From positions 124,001 to 188,000 of the forward strand of contig NZ_QKUF01000009.1 of NCBI RefSeq assembly GCF_003253565.1: 64,000 nucleotides of DNA, written 5' to 3'. The position numbers and the translations under genes were made by a program. Below the pieces are notes generated by a model. It was not told where the DNA came from. It saw only the letters and a program-made list of their open reading frames with translations, and searched no databases. The stretch's first letter is position 1. Every line of letters starts with the position of its first letter. This stretch comes from Thermosporothrix hazakensis (GTDB lineage: Bacteria; Chloroflexota; Ktedonobacteria; Ktedonobacterales; Ktedonobacteraceae). Shown piece by piece: positions 16,440-25,610 of this stretch.

Positions 16440-18332
16440 ATGACATCAGGTGACACACAACGACTGACAATGGCTCAGGCTCTGATAGCCTTTCTCAAGA
16501 ACCAGCATGTGGAGCGCGATGGCAACATACAGCCTTTCTTCGCAGGCTGCTTCGGGATATTCGGGCACGGCAATGTAGGAGGGATTGGGCAGGCGTTGCA
16601 GCAGATGCCAGACTTTCGTTATTATCTGGCTCGTAACGAGCAGGCGATGGTCCACACGGCGACGGCCTTCGCACGGACGAAGAACCGGCTGCAAACCTTC
16701 GCCTGCACGTCTTCTATTGGTCCCGGTGCGACGAATATGTTGACTGGCGCTGCAACGGCTACGATTAATCGTGTGCCTGTCCTCTTGCTTCCCGGAGATA
16801 TTTTTGCGCGGCGCAATGTGGCACCGGTTCTACAACAACTGGAATCCTCCCAGACTCAGGATATCTCCGTGAATGATTGCTTTAAGCCAGTCAGCCGCTA
16901 CTGGGATCGCATTGTTCGCCCTGAGCAGCTTTTAACCGCTCTGCCTGAAGCGCTGCGTGTGCTGACCGATCCAGCGGAGACTGGTGCCGTGACGCTGGCC
17001 CTGCCGCAGGATGTGCAGGCCGAAGCATACGACTATCCACGGGCGTTCTTTCAGCGGCGGGTCTGGCATATCCCGCGTAACCGACCTGATAAAGCCAGAC
17101 TGGAGCAAGCAGCCGCGTTGATCCGCCAGAGCCAGCGCCCGTTGATTATCGCAGGTGGTGGCGTGATCTACTCCGAGGCATGTGAGCTGCTTCAACGCCT
17201 GCTAGAACAGACCGGGATCCCGCTTGGCGAGACGATGGCCGGCAAGGGGAGCGTGCCGTTCAATCATCCCTTGATGCTCGGGGCTATTGGAGCAACAGGG
17301 ACCTTTGCTGCGAATCGGGTAGCACGGCAGGCAGATCTGATTATCGGGATTGGCACGCGTTACAGCGACTTCACCACGTCCTCGAAGACGGCTTTTCAGT
17401 GTCCCGAGGTGCGTTTCGTCAATATCAATGTGACGGCGTTTGACGCTGGCAAGCATGCAGGCCTTGCGCTGGTAGGTGATGCCCGGGTGACCCTGGAAGA
17501 GCTCCTGCCGCTGCTGGACGGGTACCATGTGGATGAAGGGTACCGGGCGCAGGTGGAGCAGCTCCATCAGGAGTGGGAGGCGGAGGTTGAGCGCATCTAC
17601 GCTATTCGGCACACTCCGCTGCCGAGCCAGGGCGAGCTGATTGGCGCGGTCAACGAACTGAGCTCGCCTGAGGCGATCATGGTCTGCGCCGCCGGGAGCC
17701 TGCCGGGCGACCTTCACAAGCTCTGGCGGGCGCGGCATCCGAAAAATTATCACCTCGAATATGGCTATAGCTGCATGGGCTATGAGATCGCGGGCGGCCT
17801 GGGGGCGAAGATGGCTGCCCCTGAGCGTGAGGTCTATGTGCTGGTGGGCGACGGCTCCTATTTGATGATGAATAGCGAGATCGTCACTTCGGTGCAGGAG
17901 GGCTATAAGCTCATCATTGTGCTGATCGACAATCAGGGGTTTAAGAGCATCGGGTCCCTCAGTCGCTCGCTTGGTCAGGATGGCTTCGGCACGCGCTACG
18001 TCTATCCTCGCGATGGTGTCTTGCCCGGAGACAGCACAGAAGGCGTGCAGACGCTTCCGGTCGACCTGGCCGCAAACGCGCGAAGTCTGGGTGCTCATGT
18101 GATCGAGTGCAAAACCTACGATGACGTGACTGCTGCTCTCAAGCAGGCTCAGGCAAGCGAGCAAACGACGGTAATCTATGTCCAGAGCGACCGCTATCAG
18201 GCCGTGCCGGGCTATGAGAGCTGGTGGGATGTGCCGGTTGCCGAGGTGAGCGACATGTCTACGGTACAACAGGCGTATGCTGACTGGGCGGAACAACGAG
18301 CGCGAGAGCGTTACTTTTTCAATGCGCCCTAG
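16440..18332 (+). CDS. iolD: 3D-(3,5/4)-trihydroxycyclohexane-1,2-dione hydrolase
   Basis: A 630-residue thiamine-diphosphate enzyme that opens the ring of the diketo inositol to give 5-deoxy-glucuronate. N-terminal domain: GCFGIFGHGNVGGIGQAL and the cofactor Glu in ARNEQAMVHTATAFA; middle domain AAALIRQSQRPLIIAGGG; C-terminal ThDP motif LVGDGSYLMMNSEI...DNQGFKSIGSL. Length agrees with IolD rather than with acetolactate synthases (about 560). AGGAGGAG upstream fixes the ATG at 16440, 19 bp after iolC. A 234-bp gap follows, the longest in the cluster, and may hold a second promoter or a processing site. Confidence 0.93.
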   Translation: MTSGDTQRLTMAQALIAFLKNQHVERDGNIQPFFAGCFGIFGHGNVGGIGQALQQMPDFRYYLARNEQAMVHTATAFARTKNRLQTFACTSSIGPGATNMLTGAATATINRVPVLLLPGDIFARRNVAPVLQQLESSQTQDISVNDCFKPVSRYWDRIVRPEQLLTALPEALRVLTDPAETGAVTLALPQDVQAEAYDYPRAFFQRRVWHIPRNRPDKARLEQAAALIRQSQRPLIIAGGGVIYSEACELLQRLLEQTGIPLGETMAGKGSVPFNHPLMLGAIGATGTFAANRVARQADLIIGIGTRYSDFTTSSKTAFQCPEVRFVNINVTAFDAGKHAGLALVGDARVTLEELLPLLDGYHVDEGYRAQVEQLHQEWEAEVERIYAIRHTPLPSQGELIGAVNELSSPEAIMVCAAGSLPGDLHKLWRARHPKNYHLEYGYSCMGYEIAGGLGAKMAAPEREVYVLVGDGSYLMMNSEIVTSVQEGYKLIIVLIDNQGFKSIGSLSRSLGQDGFGTRYVYPRDGVLPGDSTEGVQTLPVDLAANARSLGAHVIECKTYDDVTAALKQAQASEQTTVIYVQSDRYQAVPGYESWWDVPVAEVSDMSTVQQAYADWAEQRARERYFFNAP

Positions 18333-18566
18333 CGGCTTGCGGAAAGGAGGCAAAACAGGAAGCCAGTGTGTCGGGTGCAGTATTCCTGCACGGGCTCGGA
18401 ACTGGCGGGACAGCAAAACAGGAATCCATATCGCGCGTCATTCTCTTTATTATCGACTTTGTGGTTTCTCAAAAAAGGTAAACGGATGTATCGTTTCTAC
18501 ACGCCGTCTGAAGAAAAAGTGTAAGGAGTACAATAGTAACAGGTGGCGTAAAAGGAGAAGCACAAC
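18333..18566. other. Gap inside the inositol cluster with a small hairpin
   Basis: GTGCAG/CTGCAC (18375-18391) forms a 6-bp hairpin soon after iolD. A TACAAT at 18529-18534 could be a -10 box for the transporter genes, but its -35 (GTCTGA) is poor. No copy of the operator palindrome is seen. Confidence 0.3.
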
Positions 18567-19553
18567 ATGCTACAGAAAGTATCGCGTGTCCTTGTCTCTG
18601 TCTTTCTCCTCTGCATTCTGGCTTCCTGTGCGAATCAGAACAGCAACCAGACGACGAAGCCCAATACCGATCGCTCGAATGTGCGCTTCGTTGTCGTCAC
18701 GCATGGGCAGCCCGCCGACCCGTTCTGGTCAGTCGTGAAAAAGGGTGTCGACCAGGCTGCGAAGGATATGGGGGTGAAAGTTGAGTACCAATCGCCCGAC
18801 CGGTTTGATATGGCGGCGATGGCGCACCTGATTGATGCTGCTGTCGCTTCCAGGCCCGATGGACTGGTTGTCTCGATTCCCGACGCCGACGCGTTGAGTC
18901 CCTCGATTAAGAAAGCGATTGATGCAGGTATTCCGGTTATTTCGATGAATTCGGGAAACGATGCGGGAAAGCGTCTCGGGGTTCTGGTTCATGTCGGGCA
19001 GACGGAGTATGAGGCGGGCTATAAGGGTGGCGAGCGAATGGCTTCGGAAGGCGTAAAATATGCGCTCTGTATCAATCATGAGGTAGGAAACGCAGGCCTG
19101 GATGCTCGCTGTCAGGGCTTTTCCGATGCATTGAAGAAGGCTGGAGCGAAGGTCGATCTGCTGGCGGTCGAACTGGCGAACCCGACTGAGTCGCAGCAGC
19201 GGATCGAGGCGGCGCTAGCGGCAAAGCCCAACATTGACGGTATTATGACGCTTGGTCCGACGGGGGCTGATCCCGCTTTAAATGCGCTTCGCAGCAAGAA
19301 CCTGCTTGGTAAGGTGAAGATCGCGACCTTTGACCTCTCAGACAAGGTGTTGACGGCGATCAAGAACGGTGAGCTTGATTTTGCGATCGACCAGCAGCAG
19401 TACCTTCAGGGCTATCTGCCCGTTGTGCTGCTGACGCTCTATCGCGAGAATCTCAACACTGTGGCGAACGACGTTGTTATGACCGGACCCGGCTTTGTGA
19501 CCAAAGAGAATGTTGACAAGGTGACGGATCTGGCAAAGAAGGGAACGCGCTAA
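18567..19553 (+). CDS. Sugar ABC transporter substrate-binding lipoprotein (inositol-type)
   Basis: A 328-residue periplasmic-binding-protein of the RbsB-like (type I) fold. The signal peptide ends in the lipobox LASC with the lipid-attached Cys at residue 21, followed by an Asn/Thr-rich tether; so it sits on the outer face of the cytoplasmic membrane. The mature part begins FVVVTHGQPADPFWSVVKKGVDQAA and contains DGLVVSIPDADAL and AFDLS-like hinge segments (IATFDLSDKVL). AAAAGGAG is 9 nt upstream. Followed by the permease and ATPase, it completes a three-part importer. Position inside the iol genes argues for myo-inositol as ligand (inference); ribose- or xylose-like sugars remain possible. 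Confidence 0.9.
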   Translation: MLQKVSRVLVSVFLLCILASCANQNSNQTTKPNTDRSNVRFVVVTHGQPADPFWSVVKKGVDQAAKDMGVKVEYQSPDRFDMAAMAHLIDAAVASRPDGLVVSIPDADALSPSIKKAIDAGIPVISMNSGNDAGKRLGVLVHVGQTEYEAGYKGGERMASEGVKYALCINHEVGNAGLDARCQGFSDALKKAGAKVDLLAVELANPTESQQRIEAALAAKPNIDGIMTLGPTGADPALNALRSKNLLGKVKIATFDLSDKVLTAIKNGELDFAIDQQQYLQGYLPVVLLTLYRENLNTVANDVVMTGPGFVTKENVDKVTDLAKKGTR

Positions 19554-19565
19554 CGCCAGTTGTAG

Positions 19566-19599
19566 AGCCCGATTGGGTGAGTTTTCATTCAATCGGGCT
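19566..19599 (+). other. Stem-loop between binding protein and permease genes
   Basis: AGCCCGATTG (19566-19575) pairs perfectly with CAATCGGGCT (19590-19599) over a 14-nt loop; two G-U pairs extend it. It lies 12 nt after the binding-protein stop and just before the permease ribosome-binding site (GGAGG at 19602). Hairpins here in other ABC import operons protect the upstream mRNA and give more binding protein than permease. No T run, so it is not a full terminator. Confidence 0.65.
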
Positions 19600-19614
19600 G
19601 CAGGAGGTTTTCTG

Positions 19615-20682
19615 ATGGCGACAACTCGACGAACAGTGCATCCGCTGCTTGAGAAGCAACCAGAGCGAATCACGATAATGCAGTATATTCGCCGTATATT
19701 GATCCGTCCCGAGATGGGAGCGATTGTCGGGGCTATTGCAGTGTGGGTCTTCTTCGCGGTTGTAGCAGGTGATCGCGGCTTCTTAAGCCTGAGCGGCACA
19801 GCAACCTACCTGGCAGTCGCGGCAGAACTGGGCATTCTGGCGGTCGCCGCGGCGCTGCTGATGATCGGAGGCGAATTTGACCTATCGATTGGCTCTGTAA
19901 GCGGCGCGTGTAGCATGATCGTGACAATCTGCTCGGTTGAATTTGGCCTGGATATCTGGTCTTCTATCGCGATCGCGTTGCTTGTTTCGCTGCTGATCGG
20001 CTTCTTGAACGGAATACTCGTTCTGCGTACAGGCCTTTCCTCGTTTATTGTCACGCTGGCCTCGCTCTTCGTGGTTCGGGGGGCGACAATCGGCTTCACA
20101 CGCCTGCTCACGGGGCGTACGCAGCTTGGTGGCCTGGAAGCGGTGCCCGGATATGACCTTGCGCATAGCATCTTTGCCAGCGGGATCATGCTTGGTGGGG
20201 CCAGTTTCCCGATCTCTATTGTCTGGTGGTTGGTCCTGGCGGCGCTTGCTACCTGGCTGCTTCTTGGGACGCGGTTTGGCAACTGGATTTATGGCGTTGG
20301 CGGTGATGCCCAGGCCTCGCGCAATATGGGTGTGCCGGTTGCCCGGGTCAAAATCATCCTGTTTATGCTGACGGCGCTTGCAGCCTGCCTTGTGGGCATT
20401 ATCCAGACCGTCACATTTACGGGGGCCGACGTGCTGCGCGGCTCAAACAACGAGTTCCTGACCATTATCGCGGTAGTGGTTGGCGGCACGCTGCTGACCG
20501 GGGGCTACGGCTCGGCGATTGGTTCGGTGTTCGGGGCGCTGATCTTCGGCATGGTGCGTCAGGGGATCGTCTTTGCGGGAGTCGATGCGGATTGGTATCA
20601 GGTGTTTCTCGGGGTTATGCTGCTGCTTGCTGTGATCCTCAATCGCTTTGTTCGCACGTATGCTATGGAGGCTCGCCGATGA
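19615..20682 (+). CDS. Sugar ABC transporter permease (RbsC family)
   Basis: A 355-residue membrane protein of the branched-chain-amino-acid/ribose (BPD_transp_2) permease family with about ten hydrophobic segments. Family landmarks: LLMIGGEFDLSIGSVSG (about 80-96), GLSSFIVTLASLFVVRG, the EAA-like loop YGVGGDAQASRNMGVPVARVK (about 225-245) and VVVGGTLLTGGYGSAIG. The ATG at 19615 follows GCAGGAGG; the ORF's earlier start is inside the stem-loop. The stop codon overlaps the ATPase start as ATGA, so the two are translationally coupled. Confidence 0.92.
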   Translation: MATTRRTVHPLLEKQPERITIMQYIRRILIRPEMGAIVGAIAVWVFFAVVAGDRGFLSLSGTATYLAVAAELGILAVAAALLMIGGEFDLSIGSVSGACSMIVTICSVEFGLDIWSSIAIALLVSLLIGFLNGILVLRTGLSSFIVTLASLFVVRGATIGFTRLLTGRTQLGGLEAVPGYDLAHSIFASGIMLGGASFPISIVWWLVLAALATWLLLGTRFGNWIYGVGGDAQASRNMGVPVARVKIILFMLTALAACLVGIIQTVTFTGADVLRGSNNEFLTIIAVVVGGTLLTGGYGSAIGSVFGALIFGMVRQGIVFAGVDADWYQVFLGVMLLLAVILNRFVRTYAMEARR

Positions 20683-21548
20683 ACACGCCACTTCTGGAAA
20701 TACAGCATATCTCAAAGCGCTTTGGAAGCGTGGTGGCGCTCAATGATATTTCGATGACGGTGCAGTCAGGCGAGGTCATGTGCCTGCTTGGTGACAATGG
20801 CGCGGGCAAGTCCACCTTGATCAAGATTCTCTCCGGCGTGCACCAGCAGGACGAGGGGCGCTACCTTGTTGAAGGGAAAGAAGTGCACTTCCGTTCGCCG
20901 CGTGATGCGCTCAAAGCCGGAATTGCGACGGTTTATCAAGATCTTTCTATGATACCGCTGATGAGCATCGCGCGAAATTTCTTTCTTGGTGCAGAACCTA
21001 CGCGGGGATGGGGACCGTTTCAGCGCTTTGATGTACAGCGTGCACATCGGGTGACAGGGGAAGAGCTGGCGAAAATGGGAATTTACGTGCGCGATACTGC
21101 TCAGCCGGTTGGCACGCTTTCGGGTGGTGAGCGCCAGTCGGTGGCAATCGCCCGGGCGGTTTACTTCGGGGCTCGTGTGCTGATTCTCGATGAGCCGACC
21201 GCCGCCCTGGGTGTGAAAGAGGCGGGAATTGTGTTGCGCTATATCGCCCAGGCCCGCGCCAGAGGCGTCGCCGTGATCTTTATCACGCATAATCCGCATC
21301 ATGCCTATCCGATTGGTGATCGTTTTACGCTGCTGAATCGTGGGCGCGGCTATGGCACCTTCACGAAAGCGGAGATCAGCCGCGAAGAGCTGGTAGAGAT
21401 GATGGCGGGCGGTGAGGAGCTGGAGGAGCTCAGTTTTGAGCTGGCCGAGTTTGCCCGTTCTGATGCTCGCCTCGCGCAGGCAGCAGAGGCGTTTCAGGCG
21501 GAAGTGCAGGAGCTTCATACAACACAGAAACAAGAGAAAAAGGAGTAA
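20679..21548 (+). CDS. Sugar ABC transporter ATP-binding protein, single ATPase domain
   Basis: A 289-residue ATPase that powers the importer. Walker A LLGDNGAGKSTLIKIL (about 37-52), signature LSGGERQSVAIARA, Walker B VLILDEPTAALG and H-loop FITHNPHHA. Carbohydrate importers of the RbsA class normally have two ATPase halves in about 500 residues; this one has a single half plus a 40-residue charged, Glu-rich tail, the FrcA-like form, and would act as a homodimer. It begins 4 nt inside the permease gene with GGAGG upstream, and ends 3 nt before iolA. The long ORF start at 20592 is not used. Confidence 0.9.
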   Translation: MNTPLLEIQHISKRFGSVVALNDISMTVQSGEVMCLLGDNGAGKSTLIKILSGVHQQDEGRYLVEGKEVHFRSPRDALKAGIATVYQDLSMIPLMSIARNFFLGAEPTRGWGPFQRFDVQRAHRVTGEELAKMGIYVRDTAQPVGTLSGGERQSVAIARAVYFGARVLILDEPTAALGVKEAGIVLRYIAQARARGVAVIFITHNPHHAYPIGDRFTLLNRGRGYGTFTKAEISREELVEMMAGGEELEELSFELAEFARSDARLAQAAEAFQAEVQELHTTQKQEKKE

Positions 21549-21551
21549 TAT

Positions 21552-23030
21552 ATGCTGAAAGACGGAAAATTGTTGAATTTCATCGGTGGGATGTGGAAAG
21601 AGGCACAGACGAGCACATATCTGAAGGTGTACGATCCGGCAACCGCCGAGGCGCTGGCTGAGGTTCCCCTTTCGTCGGCACAAGATGTTGATGCGGCTGC
21701 ACAGGCGGCTCGCTTGGCCTGGCCCGCATGGAGACGCACGCCGCCAACCGACCGGGTCCAGTATCTTTTCAAACTGAAGAGCCTGCTTGAGCAGCACCTT
21801 GACGAGATCGCGCAACTCATCACCCGGGAATGCGGCAAAACGCTGGCCGAGGCGAAGGGGGAGTTGCAGCGCGGCATTGAGAACATTGAGGTCGCGACCG
21901 GCATCCCGTCGCTGATGATGGGCTACAACGTTGAGGACATTGCGCGGGGGATCGACGAGCATCTGTTCCGGCAACCGGTCGGCGTTGTGGCAGCGATCAC
22001 GCCATTTAACTTCCCTGGTATGATCCCGCTCTGGTTCTTGCCTTACGCGCTTGCTTGTGGTAACTGCTTTGTGCTCAAGCCGTCCGAAAAGGTGCCACTG
22101 ACCATGAATCGCGTCTTCGACCTGATCGAGCAACTCGGCTTGCCGGCGGGCGTCGTCAACCTGGTGAACGGGGCAAAGGAGACCGTTGACGCCATTCTCG
22201 ACCATCCCGTGATTCGGGCGATCTCCTTTGTTGGCTCATCGCCGGTTGCTCGCTACGTCTATAGCCGGGCGGCGGCGAACGGAAAGCGGGCCCAGTGTCA
22301 GGGCGGCGCAAAGAATACCGTGGTGGTTCTTCCTGACGCCGATATGGAGATGACCACGCGCATTGTGGCCGATTCCTCGTTTGGCTGCTCGGGTCAGCGC
22401 TGTCTGGCGACCTCGGTAGCGATTACGGTTGGCGATGCTCGCAAGCCGTTTACCGAGCGGATCGCGGAGGCGGCGCACACGCGCAAGGTCGGCTATGGGC
22501 TTGATCCGGCGGTCGAGATGGGGCCGGTTATTACGTCGGAAAGCAAGCAGAGAATCGAGAGTCTGATTCAAAGTGGCGTGCAGGAGGGCGCGAAGCCGCT
22601 TGTAGACGGGCGGAACGCGGCTATTCCAGGCTACGAGAATGGCTACTTTGTGCGCCCGACGATTCTGGATGAGGTGAACCCCGAGGGAAACCTTGCTCGT
22701 ACAGAGATCTTTGGACCGGTCTTGAGCCTGTTGCATGTGAAAACCGTTGATGAGGCAATTCGGCTTGTGAACGAGTCGTCATACGGGAATATGGCCTGTC
22801 TCTTTACCAGCAGCGGCGCGGCGGCACGGAAGTTCCGCTATGAGGCGCAGGCCGGGAATATCGGGATTAATATTGGTGTTGCGGCTCCAATGGCGTTCTT
22901 CCCCTTCTCGGGCTGGAAGGACAGCTTTTTCGGAGATATGCACGCGCAGGGACGCGATGCAATTGAGTTTTATACCGAGAAGAAGGTTGTGGTTGAGCGC
23001 TGGCCGAAGGAATGGTCACGCACGTTCTAA
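21552..23030 (+). CDS. iolA: Methylmalonate/malonate semialdehyde dehydrogenase (CoA-acylating)
   Basis: A 492-residue aldehyde dehydrogenase, the last inositol step: malonate semialdehyde plus CoA and NAD gives acetyl-CoA and CO2; it may also serve valine breakdown (mmsA). The NAD-binding VAAITPFNFPGMIPLWF (about 141-157), and the catalytic Cys in FGCSGQRCLATSVAI (about residue 283) are the MMSDH form. GQRC with LAT and the missing catalytic general-base Glu (region AKNTVVVLPDADM) separate it from non-CoA aldehyde dehydrogenases. AAAAAGGAG precedes the ATG. It is only 3 bp after the transporter ATPase gene, tying transport and catabolism into one transcript. Confidence 0.92.
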   Translation: MLKDGKLLNFIGGMWKEAQTSTYLKVYDPATAEALAEVPLSSAQDVDAAAQAARLAWPAWRRTPPTDRVQYLFKLKSLLEQHLDEIAQLITRECGKTLAEAKGELQRGIENIEVATGIPSLMMGYNVEDIARGIDEHLFRQPVGVVAAITPFNFPGMIPLWFLPYALACGNCFVLKPSEKVPLTMNRVFDLIEQLGLPAGVVNLVNGAKETVDAILDHPVIRAISFVGSSPVARYVYSRAAANGKRAQCQGGAKNTVVVLPDADMEMTTRIVADSSFGCSGQRCLATSVAITVGDARKPFTERIAEAAHTRKVGYGLDPAVEMGPVITSESKQRIESLIQSGVQEGAKPLVDGRNAAIPGYENGYFVRPTILDEVNPEGNLARTEIFGPVLSLLHVKTVDEAIRLVNESSYGNMACLFTSSGAAARKFRYEAQAGNIGINIGVAAPMAFFPFSGWKDSFFGDMHAQGRDAIEFYTEKKVVVERWPKEWSRTF

Positions 23031-23100
23031 AGGAATGTATAGCCGCTTGCTCCGGTGGATGATGCTGCCGGAGGAGCGGCACAAGCAAGGATGGTACAGT

Positions 23101-24033
23101 ATGACACGAATTCGTGTTGCGAATGCACCCTGTTCGTGGGGGATCCTTGAGTTCAGTGGTTTGGAGCGAGATCGTATCTCGTCTTCACAGATGCTTGATG
23201 AGATGCGTGCTACCGGTTATGAGGGGACAGAGTTCGGCGATTGGGGCCATCTCCCTACAGAACCCGAACAGCTCGGCGAGCTTCTGGAGCAGCATCAGCT
23301 TACGATGGTGGGCGCGTTTGTGCCGGTCGCGTTTCGCTTTGCCGAGGGGCTGGCCTCTGCTGAACAGGAGGTGCTCAGGCTTGCTCGTTTGCTTGCGGCT
23401 GTGGCGACCGAGGAGCATACACCTTTGCTGATCCTGGCCGATGAGAATGGCACTGATAGCAGACGTACGGGTAATGCGGGGCGGGTAACGCCCGAGATGG
23501 GGCTGACGGCTGACGAGTGGAAACACTTTGCGCGCAATGTGGAGCAGCTTGCGCGTCTGATACGAGATGAAACCGGGCTGGAAGCGGCTTTTCATCATCA
23601 TTGCGCCGGGTTTGTGGAGACGCCTGCGGAGATCGAGCGGCTGCTTGAGCTGACCGCGCCTGAGCTGGTCGGGCTTGTCTTTGACACCGGACATTACCTG
23701 TATGGCAGTGGGACCAATGACGGGCAGGTTGTTAGCGATGGATTTGCTCGCCTGCTTCCGCGCATTCGCCACGTCCACCTGAAAGATTGTCATCCGGGAG
23801 TGGCTGCACAGGCTCGCACAGCGGGTTGGGATTACTTTACTGCCCTTGCTCAGGGGGTGTTTTGCGAGCTCGGACAGGGAGCGGTCCCATTTGCAGATAT
23901 CGTGCAACAGATGCGAGAGAGTGCATATGCTGGCTGGATTGTCGTTGAACAGGACATTCTCCCCGGTGCCACGGAGGAGCCACGCGAGAGCGCTCGTCGG
24001 AATCGCGACTACCTTCGTACGCTCGGTCTCTAG
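23101..24033 (+). CDS. iolE: Inosose dehydratase
   Basis: A 310-residue xylose-isomerase-like TIM-barrel protein that dehydrates 2-keto-myo-inositol to the trihydroxycyclohexane-dione used by IolD. Begins with the IolE hallmark RVANAPCSWGILEF, then EMRATGYEGTEFGDWG, LEAAFHHHCAGFVETP, metal-site residues in LVFDTGHYLYGS and RIRHVHLKDCHP, and EQDILPG near the C terminus. ATG at 23101 gives the usual N terminus; AAGGATGG is upstream. The much longer frame starting at 22840 overlaps iolA and is not coding. It follows iolA by 70 bp. Confidence 0.92.
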   Translation: MTRIRVANAPCSWGILEFSGLERDRISSSQMLDEMRATGYEGTEFGDWGHLPTEPEQLGELLEQHQLTMVGAFVPVAFRFAEGLASAEQEVLRLARLLAAVATEEHTPLLILADENGTDSRRTGNAGRVTPEMGLTADEWKHFARNVEQLARLIRDETGLEAAFHHHCAGFVETPAEIERLLELTAPELVGLVFDTGHYLYGSGTNDGQVVSDGFARLLPRIRHVHLKDCHPGVAAQARTAGWDYFTALAQGVFCELGQGAVPFADIVQQMRESAYAGWIVVEQDILPGATEEPRESARRNRDYLRTLGL

Positions 24034-24074
24034 CATGGAGAGCATGAAGAACAAGTAGAAAAGGAGCGACGGCT

Positions 24075-25094
24075 ATGACAACCCGGTGTCTTCAGGTGGG
24101 GGTGATCGGAGCCGGGCGAATTGGGTGCCTGCACGTGGAACATCTTACAACCCGTATTCCCTCTGCACGCCTGTTGATGGTTGCTGATATTTCGGGCGAG
24201 AGAGCACAACAGTGTGCAGAACGGTTTGGTATCCCGGCATACAGCGCCAACTATCAGGACGTGATCCAGCATCCCGAGATCCAGGCAGTGGTCATCTGCT
24301 CATCGACCCATACGCATGCACAGCTTATCCAGGAAGCAGCAAAGGCGGGAAAGCACATCTTTTGTGAAAAGCCGCTCGCGCTGGATCTTGAGACCATCGA
24401 TCAAATCGTGCAGACTGTCAAGCAGGCGGGGGTACAGCTTCAGGTCGGCTTTAATCGCCGCTTCGATGCCAATTATGCGCGGGTGCGTCGGGCCATAATG
24501 CAGGGCGAAATCGGCGAGCCGCGTCTGTTGCATATTATCAGTCGTGACCCTGCGCCGCCGCCTCTGGAGTACCTGCGCACCTCAGGCGGGCTCTTTCTTG
24601 ATATGGCAATCCATGATTTTGATATGGTTCGCTACCTCATGGGAGCTGAAGTCGAAGAAGTATATGTGCAGGCGGCGCGGGTGCTTGATTCGCATATTGC
24701 AGCTATAGGCGACATCGATGCCGCGATTACCGTACTGCGGTGTACAAATGGTGCGATTGCGACTATTGATAATAGTCGTTCCACTGCTTATGGATATGAT
24801 CAGCGCGTAGAGGTGCTTGGCAGCGCGGGCGCGATTCACACCGATAACCGCTATCCGAATGCAGCAACGCTGATGGATGCGCACGGGGTGCGACGCGATC
24901 TGCCTTTGCATTTTTTCCTTGAGCGCTATGCTGAGAGCTTTTATGCAGAGATGGCAGCATTTGTAGAGGCGCTGTTACAGCAGCGGTCGGTGCCGGTGAA
25001 CGGGGAGGATGGTCGTGCTCCGGTCGCGCTTGCCCTGGCCGCACAGCGTTCTCTCCAGGAGCGGCGGCCTGTTCGCCTGGACGAGATCCCTTAG
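24075..25094 (+). CDS. Inositol 2-dehydrogenase-like oxidoreductase (second copy)
   Basis: A 339-residue Gfo/Idh/MocA enzyme, paralogous to the iolG at 13412: GVIGAGRIGCLHVEHL, CEKPLALDLETID with the active-site Lys, GFNRRFDANYARVR and DMAIHDFDMVRYLMG. Two such enzymes in one cluster usually split the inositol isomers, so this may act on scyllo- or D-chiro-inositol, or be an inosose reductase (inference). AAAAGGAGCG precedes the ATG. It closes the cluster; no terminator with a T run was found after it. Confidence 0.85.
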   Translation: MTTRCLQVGVIGAGRIGCLHVEHLTTRIPSARLLMVADISGERAQQCAERFGIPAYSANYQDVIQHPEIQAVVICSSTHTHAQLIQEAAKAGKHIFCEKPLALDLETIDQIVQTVKQAGVQLQVGFNRRFDANYARVRRAIMQGEIGEPRLLHIISRDPAPPPLEYLRTSGGLFLDMAIHDFDMVRYLMGAEVEEVYVQAARVLDSHIAAIGDIDAAITVLRCTNGAIATIDNSRSTAYGYDQRVEVLGSAGAIHTDNRYPNAATLMDAHGVRRDLPLHFFLERYAESFYAEMAAFVEALLQQRSVPVNGEDGRAPVALALAAQRSLQERRPVRLDEIP

Positions 25095-25244
25095 CGTGTC
25101 CTCTTCTCGGGCTGAATCGGCGCTCATGGCGGTTCGCGGGGTGCTCTAAAGCGCGTCTTTGCTCTTGAAGCATTGAATATACTGTAAACAGATGTTATGA
25201 TAGATGCAGGATATTCTTGAGTTTCGTACAAGCGAGCAGGCAGA

Positions 25245-25610
25245 ATGACGCGCCAGCACTGGCAGAGAGAGAGCGCTATTATGGAGCACGGCCACGAACA
25301 TGAGCAGCCAGCCCGAGAAGATCTTTTTATACAGCTTTTGCATGATGATTACCATTTCTATCGGGGAAAGGGGAAAGCGCATATTGTTCAGGAAAAAGTG
25401 ACGCGAATGGGCGAAAATGTGACGCTGGATTGGGGCGCACAGACATTGTGTGGACTTGATATCCAATCCCTGAAGCGGCTGAAAGAGCGCGAATTGCGGG
25501 ATGACGACCTATGCGCTGTCTGTCGGCATAGCGCGTTTGTCATCCAGCCCTATCAAAAGGATGCGCAGCGGCACTATATCCGTGAGGTGAGCAAGCAGGT
25601 AGAGGGCTAG
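25245..25610 (+). CDS. Hypothetical protein with Cys residues
   Basis: An open frame of 121 codons that I do not recognise. It may start at ATG 25245 or, more naturally, at ATG 25281 (MEHGHEHEQPAREDLF), which has a GAGAGAGAG run upstream. The protein is hydrophilic, with many His, Glu and Lys, and has TLCGLDI followed by DDDLCAVCRHSAF, where a C-x2-C pair and nearby His could bind a metal. It ends tail to tail with the CPBP protease: the two stop codons share CTAG at 25607-25610. Codon use and length favour a real gene, but no family can be named. Confidence 0.55.
   Translation: MTRQHWQRESAIMEHGHEHEQPAREDLFIQLLHDDYHFYRGKGKAHIVQEKVTRMGENVTLDWGAQTLCGLDIQSLKRLKERELRDDDLCAVCRHSAFVIQPYQKDAQRHYIREVSKQVEG

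Noticed and set aside
18277..18738. 153-codon plus-strand frame between iolD and the binding protein
   Set aside because: It overlaps both real genes in another frame and the central part is Lys/Arg-rich without motif.
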